DNA from: Streptomonospora mangrovi
Lineage (GTDB): Bacteria > Actinomycetota > Actinomycetes > Streptosporangiales > Streptosporangiaceae
Assembly: GCF_027604915.1 (NCBI RefSeq)
Contig: NZ_JAJAQC010000009.1
Coordinates: 1 to 64,000 of the forward strand
DNA length: 64,000 nt
Reading direction: 5' to 3'
Positions 59,793-64,000 of this stretch are shown here, piece after piece. Both the position numbers and the translations under genes were made by a program. Numbering within the stretch: position 1 is the first letter of the stretch; each line of letters starts with the position of its first letter. The notes beneath the pieces were generated by a model, which made no database searches, was not told where the DNA came from, and saw only the letters and a program-made list of their open reading frames with translations.

Positions 59793-60389
59793 ATGGGTGA
59801 TGTGCAGCAGCCCCGTGAGTCGTCCGCCCCCGCCCCGCGCCGGCGCCGCGCGGACGCCGAGCGCAACCGCCGGGCCCTGCTCGACGCCGCCCGCGCCGCC
59901 CTGGCTGAGGGCGAGGGCTCCTTCTCCCTTGAGGCCGTCGCCCGGGTGGCCGGGGTCGGGATCGGCACCCTTTACCGGCACTTCCCCACGCGGGAGGCCC
60001 TGGTGACCGCGGCCTACGACGCCGAGGTGGAGGACCTGCTCGCCCAGGCCGGGCGCCTGCTGGAGGCGCTGCCTCCGCGCGAGGCGCTGCGGGCGTGGCT
60101 GGACCAGTTCGCGCGGTTCGCGGCGACCAAGCGCGGCATGCTCGACGCGCTGCGCCTGGACGTGCTCGACTCCGCCCGGCGGCCGGACGTGGCCGGGATG
60201 CGCGAGCGCATGGCGGCCGCCATCACCCCGGTCCTGGCGGCCGGTGCCGGCGACGGCTCCCTGCGCGCGGACGTGCGGGCCGTCGACGTCGTGCTGCTGG
60301 CCGCGGGCGCGCTGATGCCCATCCGCGTCGACGCCGCCCAGACCGATCGGCTGCTCCGCCTGGTCATGGACGCGCTGCGCCCGACCTGA
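59793..60389 (+). CDS. TetR-family repressor, divergent from the aldo/keto reductase
   Basis: This 198-residue regulator has a basic N-terminus (RRRRADAERNRRALLDAARAA) and a helix-turn-helix at about 43-65 (VARVAGVGIGTLYRHFPTRE). The ligand domain is helical with TKRGMLDALRLD and a C-terminal ALMPIRVDAAQTDRLL, the pattern of the TetR_C_33/SbtR-like group. The second operator copy abuts its start codon, so it should repress itself as well as the reductase gene. Confidence 0.93.
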   Translation: MGDVQQPRESSAPAPRRRRADAERNRRALLDAARAALAEGEGSFSLEAVARVAGVGIGTLYRHFPTREALVTAAYDAEVEDLLAQAGRLLEALPPREALRAWLDQFARFAATKRGMLDALRLDVLDSARRPDVAGMRERMAAAITPVLAAGAGDGSLRADVRAVDVVLLAAGALMPIRVDAAQTDRLLRLVMDALRPT

Positions 60390-60601
60390 GCGGGCGCGGC
60401 GCGCACTCCCCAGGGGAAGGCGGGCAGGCGCGGGCGCGCCTCGACCGGGACCCGGCCGCCGGGATGCCCGGCGCGCCCCGCCCAGCCGTCCGTCCTCGGG
60501 CGCGCGGCCGGGCTGCCGCGGCGGCCCTGGTCAGGTCAAAGGGCCGGGCCGCGAACCCGGGGGAGCGGCTTCAGCGGCACCCGGTGATCCCGGGGCCGGT
60601 C

Positions 60602-61246
60602 TCACTCCTCGGCGTCGCGTACCAGCAGGGCGATCTGGACCCGGTTGGCCGCGCCGAGCTTGGCCAGGGACCGGCTGACGTGGGCTTTGACCGTGGTCTC
60701 GGTCATCGCCAGTTCCCGGGCGATCTCCGCGTTGGCCAGCCCCCGGGCCACGCCGTCGGCGACGTCCCTCTCTCGTGGCGTGAGCCGAGCCAGCCGTTCG
60801 CGGGCGGCGCGGGCCGCGGCGGGGCGGCGCTCGGCGACGGCGTCGACCAGTCGCCGGGTCACGGCGGGGGCCAGGATCGAGCTGCCGTCGGCGGCCGCGC
60901 GGACGGCGGCGACCAGTTCCCGGGGGCCGCTGCCCTTGAGCAGGAAGCCGGCCGCCCGCGCGCGCAGGGCGCCGTGGACGTACTCGTCCAGGTCGAAGGT
61001 CGTCAGCATGACGACCTTGGGCGGGTCGGGTTCGCGGTTGATCGCCTTGAGCGCCGCCACCCCGTTCATCCGCGGCATGCGGACGTCCATCAGGACCACG
61101 TCCGGCCGCAGGTCGCGGACGGCGGCGACGGCCTCCGCGCCGTCCGCTGCCTCTCCCGCGACCTCCAGGTCGTCGGCCGCCTCCAGGATCATCCGCAGGC
61201 CGGTGCGGACCAGGGCCTCGTCGTCGGCGATGAGGACGCGGATCAC
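60602..61246 (-). CDS. NarL/LuxR-family response regulator
   Basis: This 214-residue regulator starts at GTG 61246 (VIRVLIADDEALVRTG). The acceptor Asp is in VVLMDVRMPRMNG near 54, with Thr in VVMLTTFD and Lys in LLKGSG. The DNA-binding helix-turn-helix runs about 150-205 (LTPRERDVADGVARGLANAE, then TVKAHVSRSLAKLG). The start overlaps the kinase gene by 4 bases. Target genes are not evident; the upstream membrane protein is one candidate. Confidence 0.93.
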   Translation of the reverse strand: MIRVLIADDEALVRTGLRMILEAADDLEVAGEAADGAEAVAAVRDLRPDVVLMDVRMPRMNGVAALKAINREPDPPKVVMLTTFDLDEYVHGALRARAAGFLLKGSGPRELVAAVRAAADGSSILAPAVTRRLVDAVAERRPAAARAARERLARLTPRERDVADGVARGLANAEIARELAMTETTVKAHVSRSLAKLGAANRVQIALLVRDAEE

Positions 61247-62439
61247 GTCGGCAGCCTCGCCCACACCCGGAACCCGCCGCTCCCGGTCGGCCCCGCGTGG
61301 AACTCGCCGCCCAGCGCCTCGACGCGTTCCCGCAGGCCGATGAGCCCGACCCCGGTACCGGCCAGGTCCAGCGGCGTCCGGTCGGGCGGGGAGTTCTCCA
61401 CGGCGACCTCGACGGCCCCGGGCGCGCGGTGCACCGTGACGCGGGTGGCGGCGGCGCCCGCGTGCTTGTGCACGTTGGTCAGGGCCTCCTGCACGACCCG
61501 GTAGGCGGCGTGCTCCTCGGCCGTGTCGGCCGTGTCCGCGCCGTGCCCGGCGGTGCCCTCCAACTCCACCGGGACGCCCGCCGACCGCGACCGGGCGACG
61601 AGGTCGGGGACATCGGCGAGCGTGGGCGGCGGCCGCAGCGCCTCCGGGGCCTCGGCCGCCGCGTCCCCGGCCGCGCCCGGCTCGGGGTCCCCGGTTCGGC
61701 GGAGCACCCCCAGCACGTGGCGCAGTTGCAGCAGGGCGTCCTGCCCGGTCCGGCGGATCAGTTCGGCCTCGGCCGCGGTGGCCTCGTCGGCCGCGCCGAC
61801 CTCCAGCGCACCCGCGCGCAGCACGATGAGGGAGACCCGGTGGGCGACGACGTCGTGCATGTCCCGGGCGATACGGGTCCGCTCCTCGGCGCGGGCCCGC
61901 GCCGCCAGGGCCGCCCGCTCGCTTTCGAGCCGGTCGGCCCGCTCCCGCAGCCCGGCCAGGACCTGGGCCCGGGCTGCGGTCCACGCCCCCAGGGCCAGTG
62001 GCAGCCACACGAACAGCGCCGCGCTCCCCAGGGCCGAGTCCCACCCCACTCCGGGCCGGGGCAGGGCGCTCAGGACGGTCATCACCGCCCCGGCGGCGAG
62101 GGCGGGTCGCCGCCCCCGGGCCGCCACGAGGTAGAGAGCGAGCGCGGTCACCGGCCCGGTGGCGCGCAGCACGGCGTCGGCGGCGGCCAGCGCCACCAGC
62201 GGCCACAGCGAGCGCCGCGCCCCCCAGGCGGCGGCCGCCGCCGCGGCCCCCACCAGCGCCGCCCCTGCCGCGCCGGGCACGGCGGCGAAACCGGACAGCA
62301 GCGCGGCGTGGGACGGTGGCAGCAGCAGGGGGTAGAAGGAGCCGCAGAAGGCCGCCAGGGAAAGGGCGAAAGGGGCGGCCCGGCCGCGTGCCCGGCCCGC
62401 GTGTCGGGGCCCAGGCCGGGGGCCGCGCTCGCTGCTCAC
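61243..62439 (-). CDS. Sensor histidine kinase (HisKA_3 type)
   Basis: This kinase of about 398 residues has an N-terminal membrane region of about five Ala-rich helices (APFALSLAAFCGSFYPLLL onward), the box RIARDMHDVVAHRVSLIVL with the phospho-His, and HATPase_c (VVQEALTNVHKHAGAAATRV, then GVGLIGLRERVEALGG). The start is uncertain: GTG at 62439 has AGGGTGAG upstream, and GTG at 62448 or an earlier codon is possible. It is the partner of the following response regulator by a 4-base overlap. Confidence 0.9.
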   Translation of the reverse strand: MSSERGPRPGPRHAGRARGRAAPFALSLAAFCGSFYPLLLPPSHAALLSGFAAVPGAAGAALVGAAAAAAAWGARRSLWPLVALAAADAVLRATGPVTALALYLVAARGRRPALAAGAVMTVLSALPRPGVGWDSALGSAALFVWLPLALGAWTAARAQVLAGLRERADRLESERAALAARARAEERTRIARDMHDVVAHRVSLIVLRAGALEVGAADEATAAEAELIRRTGQDALLQLRHVLGVLRRTGDPEPGAAGDAAAEAPEALRPPPTLADVPDLVARSRSAGVPVELEGTAGHGADTADTAEEHAAYRVVQEALTNVHKHAGAAATRVTVHRAPGAVEVAVENSPPDRTPLDLAGTGVGLIGLRERVEALGGEFHAGPTGSGGFRVWARLPT

Positions 62440-62482
62440 GCGTCTCACCCTAGCCGGGGACCCGCCGCCCGGACCTGCGCGG

Positions 62483-63277
62483 TCACCAGCTGACAAGGCG
62501 CGATCCCGCCGTGGCCGGAGCCTCGCCGGGGCGCACCGCGCGGCCGGGCGCCCTCCCTCGCAGGATCCGCGCCCCCAGCGGCGCGAACACCAGCGCGGCC
62601 GCGGCCGCCGCGACGGCGCAGTCCACCAGCGTCGCCTCCTTCAGCACCCCGCACCACAGCGCGCCCCACAGCAGCAGCAGGGCGGTGCGGCCCGTACTCA
62701 GCACCCCCGAGCGGTGCGCGCCCACCGCCAGCAGCAGCACGCCGGCGTACTGGCCGAAGTAGGCGGTCACCGGGACCCGCCACGGGCCGTAGGCGAGGTC
62801 GGTGTAGGTGGCGTTCACGGTCGCCGTCGCCGGGCCGAGCCCGAGGTCGTCCACCAGGGCGAAGGCGGCCGCGTCGACGCCCGCCGCGTACATGCGGCCC
62901 AGCAGTCCGAGCACGACCAGCAGGGCGCCCGCCGCGGCCAGGCGCGGGTACCGGGGGGCCACCACGCGCGCGAGCGCGGCGAACGCGGGGACCAGCAGCA
63001 TCGCCCCGGCGGCGAACAGGGCGTGGGCGGCCGTGGCCATGAGGGGGGACTGCTCGTAGGCGGCGAGTTGGGCGTCCGCCATGAACGGTTGGGCCTCGAA
63101 CGCGCGCAGTTGGGCGTCGGTGAACGCCCCGCCGCGCAGCGCGAGGTAGCGCAGGACGAGGCCGGCGCACCACAGGAGAGGCGCGGCGACGAGTGCCGTG
63201 CCGCCGATGCGGCGGCCGGGGAACCCGGCGAGGTCGGGCACCCGGTCGGAGCCGGGGAGGCCGTGGAGGGAGGTCAT
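62483..63277 (-). CDS. Multi-pass membrane protein, unknown
   Basis: This 264-residue protein has about seven hydrophobic helices (for example GTALVAAPLLWCAGLVLRYL, AAHALFAAGAMLLVPAFAAL, VLLLAVGAHRSGVLSTG). A hydrophilic loop near residue 60-80 reads AFEAQPFMADAQLAAYEQSP. The ATG at 63277 with AGGGTGAAG upstream is chosen over an earlier in-frame start. It lies just upstream of the two-component genes on the same strand and may be the sensed or regulated partner. I recognise no characterised family. Confidence 0.75.
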   Translation of the reverse strand: MTSLHGLPGSDRVPDLAGFPGRRIGGTALVAAPLLWCAGLVLRYLALRGGAFTDAQLRAFEAQPFMADAQLAAYEQSPLMATAAHALFAAGAMLLVPAFAALARVVAPRYPRLAAAGALLVVLGLLGRMYAAGVDAAAFALVDDLGLGPATATVNATYTDLAYGPWRVPVTAYFGQYAGVLLLAVGAHRSGVLSTGRTALLLLWGALWCGVLKEATLVDCAVAAAAAALVFAPLGARILRGRAPGRAVRPGEAPATAGSRLVSW

Positions 63278-63403
63278 GTGCTTCACCCTGGTCGGCGGCG
63301 GGGCGGGCCGCATTCCCCCTTCGCCACGTACGCCGTCTCTTTGGTAGCGGGTCGGGGGGATCGCCGGAGGTTCCCGGTGGGGTCCGCGGCTTCGGGCGGC
63401 GGT

Positions 63404-63453
63404 GACCGGTGATGGGCGGGCCTGCCCGGGGGCACGGCCCGCCCGTGCCGGTC
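63404..63453 (-). terminator. Hairpin at the 3' end of the NTF2-like gene
   Basis: Nested arms GACCGG/CCGGTC and GGGCGGGC/GCCCGCCC form a 14-pair stem that starts within the stop codon of the leftward gene. Confidence 0.7.
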
Positions 63454-63826
63454 AGGCGTCCTGGGCGGCGGGGATGAAGTTGGCGTACTCCTCGATGCGG
63501 GTGATCTCCCCGGCGTCGTTGAAGCCGAAGTAGACGGCGGCGTGGACCTCGCCGCGCACCCCCTCGGCGGTGGCGACGTGTACCACGTGCTGCTGGAGGA
63601 CCTCGCCGGGCTGGGAGAGTTGGCGGAGGATCTCGTAGCGCATCGACTCGATGGAGTCGATCTGGGCCTCCATCCCCGCGACGTTCTCCTCGATGGACTG
63701 CTCGCCCTTGCCGTCGTTGTGCCACACCGTGGCGGTGTCGGCGCACAGCGCGCGGGCGGCCGTCCAGTCGCGCGACTCCAGGGCGCGCAGGTAGGCGACG
63801 GCGGTGTCCTTGATGTCCTGGCTCAT
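63452..63826 (-). CDS. NTF2-like / SnoaL-fold protein
   Basis: This 124-residue protein has the cone-shaped NTF2 fold pattern: AVAYLRALESRDWTAARALC, ATVWHNDGKG, then EVHAAVYFGFNDAGEITRIE, where the Asp/Glu near the end lines the pocket. Members are small hydrolases, isomerases or ligand binders; the reaction cannot be predicted. It lies 28 bases downstream of the partial gene at the window end on the same strand, so the two probably work together. Confidence 0.85.
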   Translation of the reverse strand: MSQDIKDTAVAYLRALESRDWTAARALCADTATVWHNDGKGEQSIEENVAGMEAQIDSIESMRYEILRQLSQPGEVLQQHVVHVATAEGVRGEVHAAVYFGFNDAGEITRIEEYANFIPAAQDA

Positions 63827-63854
63827 GCCTTCTTCTTTCTGTGCCGGGCTGACT

Positions 63855-64000
63855 GTCAGTCGCGGGCCGGGGCGGTGTGGATGAGGGCGCGCTCGCCGGC
63901 TTCCACGCGCAGGGGCAGGTGGTTGCCGGGCGGCGAGAGGGGGCAGACGAAGACGTCCGGGTTCAGGTGGTGGTGCGAGAGCGTGGCCTGGTTGAAGTCC
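63855..64000 (-). CDS. 3' end of a gene cut by the window edge
   Basis: The last 47 codons read out as FNQATLSHHHLNPDVFVCPL and, later, LRVEAGERALIHTAPARD before TGA. The composition is that of a real protein, and it precedes the NTF2-like gene closely. The HHHLNPD segment might bind metal. The family cannot be named from this fragment. Confidence 0.55.

Overview
The window is very GC-rich throughout, codon third positions are almost all G or C, GTG starts are common, and the gene content (AfsR/SARP-type regulator, STAND-TPR ATPase, LuxR-type two-component pairs, GH12 cellulase behind a CelR/CebR-type operator, type I-E CRISPR with very long arrays) points to an actinobacterium. The perfect TGGGAGCGCTCCC core is the cellulase operator known from Thermobifida and Streptomyces, so a member of or near the Nocardiopsaceae is a reasonable guess, but no rRNA is present to prove it.

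Layout. 0-3.8 kb: a CitE-like lyase and a CaiB/BaiF CoA-transferase divergent from a GntR/FadR regulator, then idi. 3.9-10.5 kb: a DUF4041/GIY-YIG-like protein, GNAT, NUDIX, sirtuin, a twice-frameshifted GH12 cellulase and an Nramp-type transporter. 10.5-18.5 kb: a 1,100-residue AfsR-like regulator, a putative GT-B transferase with a coupled small unknown gene, and a convergent STAND ATPase carrying an amyloid-like N-terminal motif. 18.6-24.5 kb: cydAB behind a 33-base homopolymer, a zinc alcohol dehydrogenase with a membrane-anchored partner, and a fatty-acid desaturase. 25.08 kb: tRNA-Arg(TCT).

26.0-51.5 kb is a CRISPR domain: four type I-E arrays (63, 17, 35 and 3 repeats; 114 spacers), all oriented left to right, around a complete cas3-cse1-cse2-cas7-cas5-cas6e-cas1-cas2 cluster. 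Array 1 has a leader but no worn terminal repeat; array 2 has a worn terminal repeat but no leader. I infer that they were one array split by a 2.9-kb insertion carrying an XRE/TPR-NUDIX pair. Three leaders share a dyad centred exactly 35 bp before the first repeat, with compensatory changes in its arms. Between arrays 3 and 4 lie small accessory genes, a two-component system and a TetR-SDR pair.

52.1-58.6 kb is a co-directional cluster of two paralogous methyltransferases, a bicovalent-type flavin oxidase, a guanine-deaminase-like amidohydrolase, QueC, QueD and FolE. This looks like a 7-deazapurine (preQ0-derived) specialised metabolite cluster that lacks its own QueE. It is followed by a divergent aldo-keto reductase/TetR pair with two palindromic operators, a second LuxR-type two-component system, a membrane protein, an NTF2-like protein and a gene cut by the window end.

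Most convergent junctions have clear GC-rich hairpins. Long stop-free frames through the CRISPR arrays and opposite real genes are artefacts and are not listed as genes.
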